Part shown: positions 42,040 to 51,752 of the stretch, piece by piece | Position numbering within the stretch: position 1 is the stretch's first letter | Layout: each line of letters starts with the position of its first letter | Origin: Dasania marina DSM 21967 | Lineage (GTDB): Bacteria; Pseudomonadota; Gammaproteobacteria; Pseudomonadales; Dasaniaceae | Reading direction: 5' to 3' | Assembly (NCBI RefSeq): GCF_000373485.1 | Contig: NZ_KB891575.1 | Coordinates: forward strand, 1 to 64,000 | Length of the DNA stretch: 64,000 nt | The notes under the pieces: generated by a model | Told to the model about the DNA's origin: nothing | Databases searched by the model: none | Seen by the model: the letters and a program-made list of their open reading frames with translations, nothing else | Made by a program: the position numbers and the translations under genes

Positions 42040-43197
42040 CTAGGTTAACGCCGCAATCAATCGACGAATAAAGCTATTCATAGCAGCGACTTGCTCTAGG
42101 GCAATAAACTCATTGGGCTTATGCGCCTGCTCTATATTACCAGGGCCGCACACCACGGTGGGTATGCCTAGACGCTCGGTAAACAAACCGCCCTCAGTAC
42201 CAAAAGTAATTTTTTTAAGCCCCTGCACATCGGTTAGGCCTTTAACAAAGTTAACCACTTCTTCATCGGCTGGGGTAAACATGCCGGGGTAACCAGATAA
42301 TTGATTAAATTCAAAACCACTGTCTTTATCCACCGCCGTCATTTCTGGCTGCAAGGTATTAAAAGCGTAATTTTTAATGTCTTCTAATAAAGGCACTGGA
42401 TCCTGCCCGGGAATGTTACGAATTTCAAAATCGAAAGTGCATTCTTTAGGTACAATATTTAAGGCGGTGCCGCCGTTAATTTTTCCGGTATGCAAGGTGG
42501 TGTACGTCACCTCAAAGCCTTCTTCATGGGGGCCTTGATCGGCTAATTGCTTGCCGAGCTTGCGTATATACACCACCAACTCAGCGGCATAGTCCACTGC
42601 ATTAACACCAGTATGCGGCAGGCTTGAATGCGCCTCTAAGCCTTTTACCGTAACCCGCTGTGCTAATTTACCTTTGTGGGCATTCACTACTTGCATGCTG
42701 GTGGGTTCACCCACTATGCACATGGCGGGTTTGATAGGCATGTCGGCCATCATTTTTAATAAATGCCTTACCCCTACACAGCCTATTTCCTCATCAAAAG
42801 AAAACGCTAAATGCACCGGCGTTGTTAAATTCGCACGCAACATTTCTGGTACAAAAGCCAAAGCTATGGCAATAAAGCTTTTCATATCAGCAGTGCCACG
42901 GCCGTAGAGCAAGCCATCCTTTTCTACCACAGAGAAAGGATCAGTATGCCAATTTTGGCCGGTAACAGGCACCACATCAGTATGGCCAGACAGCATCACA
43001 CCCGGCACATCTTTCGGCCCTATGGTGGCATATAAGTTGGCTTTGCTTTGCTCGGGGTTATAAACCAGTTGCGACTCCACACCAAAGCTTAATAAATAGT
43101 CACGCACAAATTCAATGAGCTCTAAATTGGATTTATAGCTAGTGGTATCGAATTGAATCAGCTTTTCTATTAGTTCTAAACTTTCTATATCAGCCAT
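42040..43197 (-). CDS. M20-family amidohydrolase, ArgE type
   Basis: 385 residues. Zinc-dependent deacylase: SGHTDVVPVTGQ (first metal His and catalytic Asp), GRGTADMKSF (bridging Asp), FSFDEEIGCVG (catalytic Glu and metal Glu), VGEPTS, and a dimerisation domain starting KGLEAHSSLPHTGVNAVDYA. This is the ArgE/acetylornithine-deacetylase subgroup. As last gene of a six-gene leftward catabolic operon without other arg genes, it more likely removes an acyl group from an N-acylated amino acid than makes ornithine (inference). Confidence 0.82.
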   Translation of the reverse strand: MADIESLELIEKLIQFDTTSYKSNLELIEFVRDYLLSFGVESQLVYNPEQSKANLYATIGPKDVPGVMLSGHTDVVPVTGQNWHTDPFSVVEKDGLLYGRGTADMKSFIAIALAFVPEMLRANLTTPVHLAFSFDEEIGCVGVRHLLKMMADMPIKPAMCIVGEPTSMQVVNAHKGKLAQRVTVKGLEAHSSLPHTGVNAVDYAAELVVYIRKLGKQLADQGPHEEGFEVTYTTLHTGKINGGTALNIVPKECTFDFEIRNIPGQDPVPLLEDIKNYAFNTLQPEMTAVDKDSGFEFNQLSGYPGMFTPADEEVVNFVKGLTDVQGLKKITFGTEGGLFTERLGIPTVVCGPGNIEQAHKPNEFIALEQVAAMNSFIRRLIAALT

Positions 43198-43254
43198 GTT
43201 TGCTCTTAGGTTTGTGGTTTAGCTTGTTTACTAAAGGGTTTCAATACAGCGCTA

Positions 43255-43941
43255 TTAAGCTGGGTCACCGGGCACGCCATAAGGGTCCGAATTTTCAGGT
43301 GTTACTGAACGGGTGATATAGGCTTGCATTTGCGGCAGATAATTTAACCAAACACTGTGTAGCTTGTTGATGGCGTAGTCGGGCTCGTCTTCCCAATCAA
43401 CACGCAAGTTGACTACTGGCCAGCTAGTATCTGCTGCGGCTACCAATAAACCCGCAGAGTGGATGGGGCCAGCTTCACCACCAGCGTCTAAACCCGCTGC
43501 TATGCCAGCCAATAAACGTTCTGGCAAGCTACCTACAGCCTGCTCAAAAGCGGCGACCATGGCAGCGGGTATTTCAGTATTGGCTAGCATATTGCCCATG
43601 GCTACACAGTCTTTACCTTCTGCCATAGCGTTAATGCCTAAGGTTTCGTTGCCGCTAAAGCAAGCCGTGCCGCCGTTTTTATCAATAAGGCCCAGCTGAC
43701 GCCATTGTACTTTCTCTGTTTCATTGACCACTTGCGCCATGGCCTCTTGCGCCGACAAACCCTGCTCACATAAATCAAGCAACCTTGGGCCTAATTCGGG
43801 GTCAGTAATATTTTGGCTTTGCGCCGCACCTACCGCAGGCCTTACAAAAGAACAGCGGCTGGCAACACAAATACTAGATGAAGTGACTACCGTGCCCATC
43901 ATGCCGCTCTCTGGGCATCTTGCTACTAAAGAGAAAGTCAT
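43255..43941 (-). CDS. DUF1028 family protein
   Basis: 228 residues. MTFSLVARCPESGMMGTVVTSSSICVASRCSFVRPAVGAAQSQN is the typical DUF1028 opening (shown in part), with GLSAQEAMAQV and DAGGEAGPIHSAGLLVA later. The fold resembles Ntn-type hydrolases, and members are often beside M20 peptidases and amino-acid catabolism genes, as here (57-base gap to the ArgE-like gene). Enzymatic function unknown. Confidence 0.8.
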   Translation of the reverse strand: MTFSLVARCPESGMMGTVVTSSSICVASRCSFVRPAVGAAQSQNITDPELGPRLLDLCEQGLSAQEAMAQVVNETEKVQWRQLGLIDKNGGTACFSGNETLGINAMAEGKDCVAMGNMLANTEIPAAMVAAFEQAVGSLPERLLAGIAAGLDAGGEAGPIHSAGLLVAAADTSWPVVNLRVDWEDEPDYAINKLHSVWLNYLPQMQAYITRSVTPENSDPYGVPGDPA

Positions 43942-44110
43942 AGATTAATCCTATTCTTTTAAAACACAAAACCAGGCTCGCGATAATAGCCCGGTTATAA
44001 ATTTACCGTAACAAAGCCAAAGCCTTAACAACTATGAGTGGCAGTATTACTCAGGCTGCCATGTAATCCGGCTTCTATTTAACCCGGTTGCTATTTAATC
44101 TGGCTGCTAT

Positions 44111-44521
44111 TTAATCTGGAATGACGGCAATAATGTCTATTTCCATTAACCACTGCGGCTGTGCTAGGCCCGACACCACTAAGCCCGTGGAGATGGGGAA
44201 TACCCCTTTCAGCCATTTGCCCACTTCAGCATAGACGTCTTCACGAAAACGAGGGTCAGTGATATACGTGGTCGTTTTGACAATATGGCTCATATCAGAG
44301 CCTGCCTCTTTCAATAGCTGTTTAACATTTTTCATGGCTTGTTCGGCCTGGGCGGCAGGATCGCCCAAGCCAACCAAGTTTCCTTCAAAGTCTGTTCCTA
44401 CTTGGCCGCGGACGTAAACGGTATTTCCCGCCCTAACAGCCTGACAAAGATCATTATCCAACTTTTGGTTGGGATAGGTTTCTTTAGTATTGAACATTCT
44501 TATCCGTTCGTGTGTGGGCAT
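44111..44521 (-). CDS. RidA/YjgF-family protein
   Basis: 136 residues from ATG 44521, chosen because GAGGA lies nine bases upstream; the frame is open to 44587 without a ribosome-binding site. Contains VYVRGQVGTD, MKNVKQLLKEAGSDMSHIVKTTTYI and a C-terminal EIDIIAVIP strand, as in RidA proteins that hydrolyse enamines/imines made by PLP enzymes or amine oxidases. The standard RidA catalytic Arg region (IDPRFR-like) appears as TDPRFRED. Its place between an aspartase and DUF1028 suggests imine clean-up in the same catabolic route. Confidence 0.85.
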   Translation of the reverse strand: MPTHERIRMFNTKETYPNQKLDNDLCQAVRAGNTVYVRGQVGTDFEGNLVGLGDPAAQAEQAMKNVKQLLKEAGSDMSHIVKTTTYITDPRFREDVYAEVGKWLKGVFPISTGLVVSGLAQPQWLMEIDIIAVIPD

Positions 44522-44676
44522 TGCTATATTTCCTCTATGTATTAGCGCTTGCAGCGTAGCATGCTGCTTGCAGGCAAGAATAAGCATCCTCGTTTGATTA
44601 ATAAAATATTATTATTTGATTAATAAGATCAATTTAATCAATGCTAATCGATGCTGAACAACGCTAGAAATCGCCA

Positions 44677-46119
44677 CTATGCGCTATCGCCTACAACGAT
44701 AAGCTTATTATGCCGTCTGGGCTGGGTCATATTTTCTGGCTTTAAAATTTCCGCCAACTGCTGATCGGTTAGTAGGCCATCGCGCCTAATCAAATCAATA
44801 ATATTGGCACCGGTATCCAAGGCCTCTTTCGCTATGCGGGTTGAGGCTTGGTAGCCCAAGTAGGGGTTCACCGCCGTTACTATACCTATACTGTTATACA
44901 CCATATTTTTGCAGTGTTCTTTATTAGCGGTAATACCCGCTATACACTTTGTTGATAAGGTGTTTAAGGCATTGGTTAAAAATTGCATAGAGCGCAAAAT
45001 ATTAAACACAATAACAGGCTCCATTACATTCAGCTCTAACTGACCTGCCTCTGCCGCCATGGTCACCGTTAAGTCGTTACCTATCACTTGATAGGCTACC
45101 TGATTAACCACCTCGGGGATAACCGGGTTGACCTTGCCAGGCATAATAGAGGAGCCGGGCTGCATGGCTGGCAGATTAATTTCATTAAAGCCTGCTCGCG
45201 GGCCGCTGCTCATTAAGCGCAAGTCGTTACACATTTTCGACACTTTAATAGCCGTGCGCTTTAACAAGCTAGAAAGCAGCACAAAATCACCCATATCACT
45301 GGTTGCTTCGATCAAGTTACTGGCTTTAATAAAGTGCATATCGGCTATCCAGCACAATTCTTCTATGGCTAGGCTGGAGTATTCGGGGTCCGTATTAATA
45401 CCCGTACCTATGGCCGTAGCACCCAAGTTTATTTCCCTAAAACTGGAGGCCGTTTCTTTAAGTTTTTCTAAGTCTTCTTTGAGGTTGGCATAATAGGCTT
45501 CAAACTCTTGCCCCAAGGTAATAGGCACCGCGTCTTGCAATTGGGTACGGCCCATTTTTATCACATCCGAAAAATCAACCGCCTTCTGCTTGCATTGGTA
45601 GCCTAAACCGGCAATGGCTTCATACAATTCAGGGGCCGACAAGATTAAACACAAGCGTATAGCAGTGGGGTAAACATCATTAGTCGATTGCGATAAGTTA
45701 ACATGGTTATTGGGGTTTACTATATCGTAGCGGCCTTTTTCATAGCCTAGTATTTCTAACGCTCTATTGGCTATCACCTCATTGGCATTCATATTGGTAG
45801 AGGTGCCTGCCCCGCCCTGTATCATATCCACTACAAACTGATCGTTGTAATGCCCGGCTATTACGTCATCACAGGCACTAGCGATAGCGTTGGCAATTGT
45901 TAAATCAATTAAACCCAGTTTGATATTGGCTTTAACGCAGGCTTTTTTTACCATCGCCAAGGCTTTAACAAAGTGTGGGAAGTCACCTACTTTGATATTG
46001 CTAATGGCAAAATTTTCTACCGCGCGCAGGGTTTGCACGCCATAGTAAACATCCCAGGGCAGTTGACGTTCACCGATCAGATCGGATTCAATACGGATGT
46101 TGGATTTTTTTTTAGACAC
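44677..46119 (-). CDS. aspA: Aspartate ammonia-lyase (aspartase/fumarase superfamily)
   Basis: 480 residues. Predicted L-aspartate = fumarate + NH3. Landmarks: GAGTSTNMNANEVIANRA, NLSQSTNDVYPTAIR, KMGRTQLQDAVPITLGQEF and the mobile catalytic loop GSSIMPGKVNPVIPEV. These are of the AspA rather than the class II fumarase subgroup. Located in the six-gene operon, where it would turn an aspartate end product into fumarate for the TCA cycle. It could also act on an aspartate analogue, which the sequence cannot exclude. Confidence 0.82.
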   Translation of the reverse strand: MSKKKSNIRIESDLIGERQLPWDVYYGVQTLRAVENFAISNIKVGDFPHFVKALAMVKKACVKANIKLGLIDLTIANAIASACDDVIAGHYNDQFVVDMIQGGAGTSTNMNANEVIANRALEILGYEKGRYDIVNPNNHVNLSQSTNDVYPTAIRLCLILSAPELYEAIAGLGYQCKQKAVDFSDVIKMGRTQLQDAVPITLGQEFEAYYANLKEDLEKLKETASSFREINLGATAIGTGINTDPEYSSLAIEELCWIADMHFIKASNLIEATSDMGDFVLLSSLLKRTAIKVSKMCNDLRLMSSGPRAGFNEINLPAMQPGSSIMPGKVNPVIPEVVNQVAYQVIGNDLTVTMAAEAGQLELNVMEPVIVFNILRSMQFLTNALNTLSTKCIAGITANKEHCKNMVYNSIGIVTAVNPYLGYQASTRIAKEALDTGANIIDLIRRDGLLTDQQLAEILKPENMTQPRRHNKLIVVGDSA

Positions 46120-46228
46120 AGGGCACCTCTTACGATAGACGCAATAATAAAAATAAAGAAATAAATAGAAAGAGGCCTAGCACTGCAACCAATCCATCAA
46201 CGCAGGGCCCGCCTCAAGAAAAATAAGC

Positions 46229-47620
46229 TTAGTCGTTCATGGCTTCACTAACTGTGCTGGGCTCAAACAACCCTCGCTTCATCACCAGTTTCACCCATAG
46301 GGCCGCTAAGATACAGCCCACTAACAGCACTGAACCGGCGATTAACATCACCTGAAATTCTAACTCTTCAGAAGGCGCGGCGTGGATAATGCCGTAGATC
46401 ATGCCCGCTATGCCTAGCAACTGTGGTAAAGGGTAGAAAGGGGTTTTAAAAGGGCGCGCCATATTCGGTAAACGGTGGCGCAACACCATTACGTCGACAT
46501 GAGCAATAATATAAGCCACCAACCAGGCTATAGCCGCCCCGGTAAGCAATAATAAAATAGCATCGGCATTGCGGCCGTAAATCAATATGGGCAGGCCGGT
46601 GACCGCAGCAATAAACACGATGGCAGCCCAGGGCGTTTGATGTTTTTTATGCAGGCGTTTAAATACCGAAAAAGTTTGTCCATTATGTGCCATGCCATAA
46701 ATCATGCGTGGCACTGCAGCTAAAGAGGTATTAACGGTGCTGCAGGTTGCAGTAATTGCCGCCACCGTTAAAAACACTAAACCTTTTTCACCAAATACCG
46801 CTTTTACAAATTCTAAGTGTGGCAGAGCGGCAGTGGTTAATGTTTCTGCAGGCACATACAGCATCGCGCCTAAGCAATACAATATATAAATCACAAAAAT
46901 AATGGTGACACCGGCTAACATGGCTCGCGGTATATTTTTTTCAGGCTGCTTGGTTTCTTCTACTAACGGACAAACAAACTCGGCCCCCACAAACCCCCAC
47001 ACCGCTAAAGCAACTAAGGACAGCACGCCCCAACCCATGGGGTTAATTTCTGTGGTCAAATCAATACCCGGCTGTGGCTCGGCAATACCACCGTATACCG
47101 ATAAGCCACCTATTAATAATAAAAACGTAATCATGGTATAGGCCAACACCGATTGCAGGCTGGCAAATATATCCACACCTTTAATATTTAACAGCATGAA
47201 GGCAAACAACAAACCAAAGGCCACCACAAAAGGCGGGAATAAACCGGGGAATAAATGCTCCAGCAACAAGTCTATAAGCACTAATTCGGCAGAGGTGGCA
47301 AACATAGCCACCACCACATAACCGGAGAACACCGCCACAATCGCGGGGAAGTGCCCTATCGCCACCTCGGTATAGGTACTTAAGGTACCCGCCCTAGGAA
47401 ACATCAACGCCAGCTCAGAAAATGAAAACACATAGGACACTGCTAATAAGTAGCCCAAGCCCATAGCAATAAAAAAACCCAGCCCAGCAAAGCCAGCCCC
47501 TTGTAGCATGATAACCATCACACCCTGTGACACCACCAAACCTATGGCCACAGCCAGTAACGACTTAAAGCCTAAAGTGCGCTTAAAGCTGTCTTTTTTT
47601 ATTATGGTTTCTTGTTTCAT
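46229..47620 (-). CDS. APC-superfamily amino acid/amine permease
   Basis: 463 residues, about 12 transmembrane segments. GLVVSQGVMVIMLQGAGFAG is the TM1 substrate-binding region, with FVGAEFVCPLVEETKQPEKNIPRAM at the TM6 region. It resembles PuuP-like and other amino acid/polyamine-organocation permeases. Between aldehyde dehydrogenase (50 bases upstream) and aspartase in one operon, it most likely imports the operon's substrate. Confidence 0.83.
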   Translation of the reverse strand: MKQETIIKKDSFKRTLGFKSLLAVAIGLVVSQGVMVIMLQGAGFAGLGFFIAMGLGYLLAVSYVFSFSELALMFPRAGTLSTYTEVAIGHFPAIVAVFSGYVVVAMFATSAELVLIDLLLEHLFPGLFPPFVVAFGLLFAFMLLNIKGVDIFASLQSVLAYTMITFLLLIGGLSVYGGIAEPQPGIDLTTEINPMGWGVLSLVALAVWGFVGAEFVCPLVEETKQPEKNIPRAMLAGVTIIFVIYILYCLGAMLYVPAETLTTAALPHLEFVKAVFGEKGLVFLTVAAITATCSTVNTSLAAVPRMIYGMAHNGQTFSVFKRLHKKHQTPWAAIVFIAAVTGLPILIYGRNADAILLLLTGAAIAWLVAYIIAHVDVMVLRHRLPNMARPFKTPFYPLPQLLGIAGMIYGIIHAAPSEELEFQVMLIAGSVLLVGCILAALWVKLVMKRGLFEPSTVSEAMND

Positions 47621-47670
47621 TGTTATACCCTGGCATTAAATTCTGACATTAAGTTCTGGCATTAATGCGC

Positions 47671-49167
47671 TTAGCTAAAGTCTATCCAAGTGGTTTTTAC
47701 TTGGGTGAATTTATCAAACGCATGTATGGATAAATCCCTACCTATACCCGATTGTTTATAACCACCAAAAGGTGTCATCGGGCTTAGCGCATCAACGGTA
47801 TTCACCGATACAGTACCTGCCTTAATTTTGCGGGCAACTCTATGGGCTCTATTGAGGCTATCTGTCCACACCGAGGCTGCCAAACCATAGGGCGTGTCAT
47901 TGGCGATGGCTATAGCCTCCTCCTCGCTGTCAAAGCCTATTACTGATAATACCGGCCCAAACACTTCTTCGCGGGCTATAGTCATTTGATTGGTAACATC
48001 GTTAAAAATTGTAGGCTGCACATAAAGGCTAGAGCCATCGATAGTCGCACCACTACCGCCAGCAACAGCTACACAACCCTCAGTCTTAGCGCGTTCAATT
48101 AAGGAGATGATGCTATCGACCTGCTTGCGATTAACGATAGGCCCCATGGTGGTTTCTGGGTTTAGCGGATCGCCTAACACTACCGCCTTGGCGCGGGCTA
48201 TCATCTTTTCTACAAATTCATCTTTAATAGAATTTTCTACTAATAAACGTGAATTGGCCGAGCACACCTCACCTTGATTAAAGAAAATACCAAAGGCTGC
48301 TTTATCGGCCGCCTTCTCTAAATTTTCGCAATCGGCAAAAATAACATTAGGGCTCTTGCCGCCTGTCTCCAGCCACACGGGCTTCATATTCGACTCGCTG
48401 CTATAGCGCAAGAATAACTTACCCACTGCCGTTGACCCGGTAAACGTCGCCACATCAACATCGTTATGTAAGCCCAAGGCTTTACCCGCCACATGGCCAT
48501 AACCTGTCACAACATTAAATACGCCCTTGGGCACACCAGCGTCTATCGCTAACTCAGCTAAACGCAACACCGAGTGCGGCGATTGCTCAGCAGGCTTGAC
48601 GATAACACTGTTACCCGCCATCAATGCCGGTGCCAGTTTCCAGATTGCTATATCTAGGGGGAAGTTCCAAGGCACTATCGCCGCTATCACGCCTATAGGC
48701 TCACGGGTCATGGTGGCTAAAGCGCCATCACCGGTGGGGGCAATTTCATCATAAATTTTATCGGCTGCTTCCGCATACCAGGTCAATATAGCCGAGGCAC
48801 CCATCACATCAACATTGAGGGCATCCATAACCGGCTTACCCATATCCAGGGTTTCCAGCAGCGCTAGCTCTTCTTTATTATCAATAATTAATTGCGCCAG
48901 TTTTAACACGATGGCTTTGCGCTCGGAGGGTGTTTTACCCGCCCATACACCGCTATCAAAGCTGCTGCGAGCACAGCTTACTGCCGCATCTACATCGGCC
49001 TCATCACAGGCGCTCACCTCTGCTAGCAACTGTTCAGTAGCAGGGTTAATCACCTCATAAGTCGCAGCCGATTGGGCCGCACGGTATTCGCCATTAATAA
49101 AGGCTAGGTTTTTTAGGGTGATCGTTTTTGCTTTGGCTTGCCAAAATGCGTAGCTATGGTCAGTCAT
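47671..49167 (-). CDS. Aldehyde dehydrogenase, PuuC-like
   Basis: 498 residues. NAD(P)-dependent oxidation of an aldehyde to acid. Asn in PWNFPLDIAIWK, the Glu in LETGGKSPNVIFAD, catalytic Cys in FFNQGEVCSANSR, and EEVFGPVLSV and PFGGYKQSGIGRD near the end. Along its length, including the N-terminal AFWQAKAKTITL and LAFINGEY, it parallels E. coli PuuC (gamma-glutamyl-gamma-aminobutyraldehyde dehydrogenase). First gene of the six-gene leftward operon. In combination with the PuuA-like ligase at 26834 it suggests a gamma-glutamylated amine route, but the genes are 20 kb apart. Confidence 0.87.
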   Translation of the reverse strand: MTDHSYAFWQAKAKTITLKNLAFINGEYRAAQSAATYEVINPATEQLLAEVSACDEADVDAAVSCARSSFDSGVWAGKTPSERKAIVLKLAQLIIDNKEELALLETLDMGKPVMDALNVDVMGASAILTWYAEAADKIYDEIAPTGDGALATMTREPIGVIAAIVPWNFPLDIAIWKLAPALMAGNSVIVKPAEQSPHSVLRLAELAIDAGVPKGVFNVVTGYGHVAGKALGLHNDVDVATFTGSTAVGKLFLRYSSESNMKPVWLETGGKSPNVIFADCENLEKAADKAAFGIFFNQGEVCSANSRLLVENSIKDEFVEKMIARAKAVVLGDPLNPETTMGPIVNRKQVDSIISLIERAKTEGCVAVAGGSGATIDGSSLYVQPTIFNDVTNQMTIAREEVFGPVLSVIGFDSEEEAIAIANDTPYGLAASVWTDSLNRAHRVARKIKAGTVSVNTVDALSPMTPFGGYKQSGIGRDLSIHAFDKFTQVKTTWIDFS

Positions 49168-49728
49168 TGTTATATTCGCTCTTTGCTAGGGCCTATTGGG
49201 CAGTGGAAGCCTAGACCTATTACAGTGCGATCGAGTCTGCGCGTTTTGCTGGGATATTTAAAATATAAAAAGACGTGGATCTAGATAACATTTACTTATT
49301 TAGGTAAATGCCGTTATCGGCATCTATATAGCACAACCTGCTTGAAGGAAAACTCACATATAAACAACGGATAAACAGCAGCATCCCCACCTGTAACCAG
49401 CGCTTTCCAATGCCGTAATACACCAACACCCTTACATAATTTTTTTTAATACACTTACAAAGTTAATGATATTTTACCAATGCAGCATTTCCCCATAAGC
49501 TCACTCAGCAATCGAGAATACTGCCACTACCGCTTAGCCCGTGTGTCTATAAACCACCAGCACAGCGGCCATACAATATTCTCTAGGCGCTTATATCAAT
49601 AGATTACAACTGCCGATTGCAACAATTACTCACCACATCTGACGCAACTAACAGGCGCTAGATGTATACATACGCTGAGCTAAGCATCATCTCTATAAAG
49701 AGAAAAGATAGATATAAAGGACACAGAC
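49168..49728. promoter_or_regulatory. Divergent region between the aldehyde dehydrogenase operon and flavin monooxygenase
   Basis: 561 bases without a supported gene. It contains the inverted repeat at 49289-49310 (about 120 bases before the dehydrogenase ATG) and A+T-rich stretches near 49430-49470. Both promoters are expected here. Confidence 0.5.
49289..49310. promoter_or_regulatory. Inverted repeat, candidate operator of the aldehyde dehydrogenase operon
   Basis: CATTTAC-N8-GTAAATG, perfect 7-base arms. A gapped dyad of this size suits an HTH dimer on one DNA face. No regulator gene lies next to it. Confidence 0.5.
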
Positions 49729-50988
49729 ATGACCGTTGAAAAAATAGATACGCTGGTTATAGGCGCCGGCCAAGCCGGTGTCGCCATGAGCGAACACCTA
49801 AGCAGCCTTGATGTGCCCCACATAGTTCTTGAGCGTAATCGTATCGCCGAGCAATGGCGCACAGCTCGCTGGGACTCATTAGTTGCCAATGGCCCAGCCT
49901 GGCATGATAGGTTCCCCGGTATGGAATTTGAAGGCCATAAACCTGACGACTTTGTGCCCAAAGAACAGGTTGCCGATTATTTGGAAGCCTATGCCAAAAA
50001 ATTTAACGCCCCCATACGCACGGGTGTAGAAGTGAAGAAAGTTACACGTAACACGGGTGGCCCAGGCTTTATTATCGAAACCTCTGAAGGTGTAATTGAG
50101 GCCAACCGAGTGGTTGCCGCCACCGGGCCGTTCCAGACACCGGTTATTCCACCTATCGCTAAAAACGAAAAGATTGTACAAATACATTCCGCTGAATACC
50201 GTAACCCTCAGCAATTGCCAGAAGGTGCTGTATTAGTGGTTGGCGCTGGCTCCTCTGGTGTACAGATTGCCGATGAGATTCAGCGTTCGGGCAAAAAAGT
50301 TTACTTATCGGCAGGTCCACACGACCGTCCACCCCGCTCTTATCGTAACCGTGACTTCTGCTGGTGGCTGGGAGTACTGGGCGAGTGGGATAGAGAAGCT
50401 ATGGAGCCAGGCACAGAGCATGTCACCATTGCGGTAACCGGAGCGCATGGCAGCCATGGTACCGTTGATTTTCGCGCCCTTGCTCATCAGGGCATTACCC
50501 TACTGGGTATGACAAAAGAATTTAAAAACGGCAAAGTCACGTTTCAAGAAGATCTTATAGAGAACGTTGAACGCGGTAATAAAAATTACATGGACTTCCT
50601 CGATGCCGCTGACGCCTACATAGAGCGCAATGGCATTGAGTTGCCAGAAGAGCCTGAAGCTAGAAAAGTACTACCTGACCCGGATTGCATGACTAACCCT
50701 ATACTTGAGTTAGACCTAGCCGAAGCTGGCATTACGTCTATTGTTTGGGCCACCGGTTTCGCCTTAGATTACAGGTGGCTGGATGTAGACGCCTTCGACG
50801 AGCAAGGCAAGCCTAAGCATCAACGCGGTGTATCCTCCGAGCCTGGCGTATACTTTGTAGGGCAGGCTTGGCTATCTCGCCGTGGCTCCGCCTTTATCTG
50901 GGGCGTATGGCACGACGCGAAACATATTGCTGGCCATATCGCCACGCAACGTACTTATCTTGCCTATACTGATCCATCGCAACGCTAG
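49729..50988 (+). CDS. Flavin-containing monooxygenase-like oxidoreductase
   Basis: 419 residues. Two Rossmann fingerprints, VIGAGQAGVAMSEHL (FAD) and VVGAGSSGVQIADEI (NADPH), with the WRTARWDSLVANGPAWHDRFPG region and an ATG motif (WATGFALDY) near the C-terminus. The FMO-type QIHSAEYRNP segment has the His/Tyr of FxGxxxHxxxY but not the FxG. Predicted N-, S- or Baeyer-Villiger oxygenation of a small substrate, possibly an amine (trimethylamine monooxygenase belongs to this superfamily, but specific similarity cannot be judged here). Single-gene unit with its own terminator. Confidence 0.8.
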   Translation: MTVEKIDTLVIGAGQAGVAMSEHLSSLDVPHIVLERNRIAEQWRTARWDSLVANGPAWHDRFPGMEFEGHKPDDFVPKEQVADYLEAYAKKFNAPIRTGVEVKKVTRNTGGPGFIIETSEGVIEANRVVAATGPFQTPVIPPIAKNEKIVQIHSAEYRNPQQLPEGAVLVVGAGSSGVQIADEIQRSGKKVYLSAGPHDRPPRSYRNRDFCWWLGVLGEWDREAMEPGTEHVTIAVTGAHGSHGTVDFRALAHQGITLLGMTKEFKNGKVTFQEDLIENVERGNKNYMDFLDAADAYIERNGIELPEEPEARKVLPDPDCMTNPILELDLAEAGITSIVWATGFALDYRWLDVDAFDEQGKPKHQRGVSSEPGVYFVGQAWLSRRGSAFIWGVWHDAKHIAGHIATQRTYLAYTDPSQR

Positions 50989-51002
50989 GTAGATATTAAG
51001 AT

Positions 51003-51044
51003 CCAACAAAAATGGTAAGCCGATTGGCCTACCCTTTTTGTTGG
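51003..51044 (+). terminator. Terminator of the flavin monooxygenase gene
   Basis: CCAACAAAAA ... TTTTTGTTGG with an inner GGTAAGCC/GGCCTACC stem (one mismatch); the T-run forms part of the stem. Confidence 0.75.
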
Positions 51045-51657
51045 CTGTTTTTAAACAGACTCATTAAAATAAATTTTTATTCACTGCAGATGAGCAATCG
51101 TTTTCTTATCTTATTAAGTGGCGTAGAGCACACTAACACTGCATGCTGCCTGGCGGCCTGTTAACGTTATACCCTGATACCTACGTAACCCTACTTCCCC
51201 ATTTAGGGTTTATTACTTAACTCGCGCACCATCCTGCCACAGCTATAATGATCATACCTCGTTCCTGCCTTGAGCCAGTACCCAAGGGCTTACGAAGCAC
51301 ACAGCATGATCTTGGAAGTTTTTTTATTTAGAATAACTATCTTTAAACGTAAATAAATTATCAATAAGATTGAGTCAGATATTTCAGTTTATATGGATGC
51401 TGGGTCTGAGCCCAGTATGACTGCAGCAATGCTGTCATGGCGAGGTATAACAGAAATTGAATTTAAGCAATCATTAACGAAGTCACTGCATAGGCTTATT
51501 TGTCGTGTAGCTAGCAACTCTTAGCTACAAATACCTAATAAAAGCACTTAACATAAAGTGTAATGAAAAAAGTGAGTCGCCGACCTACATATCAGTTTAC
51601 TAGGCAGAACTACAACATCGTTATAACCCTGCATAAACATAGTAATCATACGCCCAT
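51045..51657. other. Intergenic region with a REP-like hairpin
   Basis: No gene is supported. At 51394-51421 lies TGGATGCTGGGTCTGAGCCC followed by AGTATGAC, a hairpin (CTGGG/CCCAG) of the same TGGATxCxGG...GTATGAC form as the REP-like repeats at 37383 and 26755. GTAGCTA-N8-TAGCTAC at 51507-51528 is a second small hairpin. Confidence 0.6.
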
Positions 51658-51685
51658 AAAAAAGCGGCTACCGATGGCAGCCGCT
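51658..51685 (-). terminator. Terminator of the second TonB receptor
   Basis: On the minus strand AGCGGCT-loop-AGCCGCT followed by TTTTTT. Just downstream of the receptor stop at 51753. Confidence 0.88.
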
Positions 51686-51752
51686 ACGATTAAAACCTAT
51701 AACCTATTAACAGCGGTATAGTCTGGACATAACCAGCCACATACCAGAAAAA

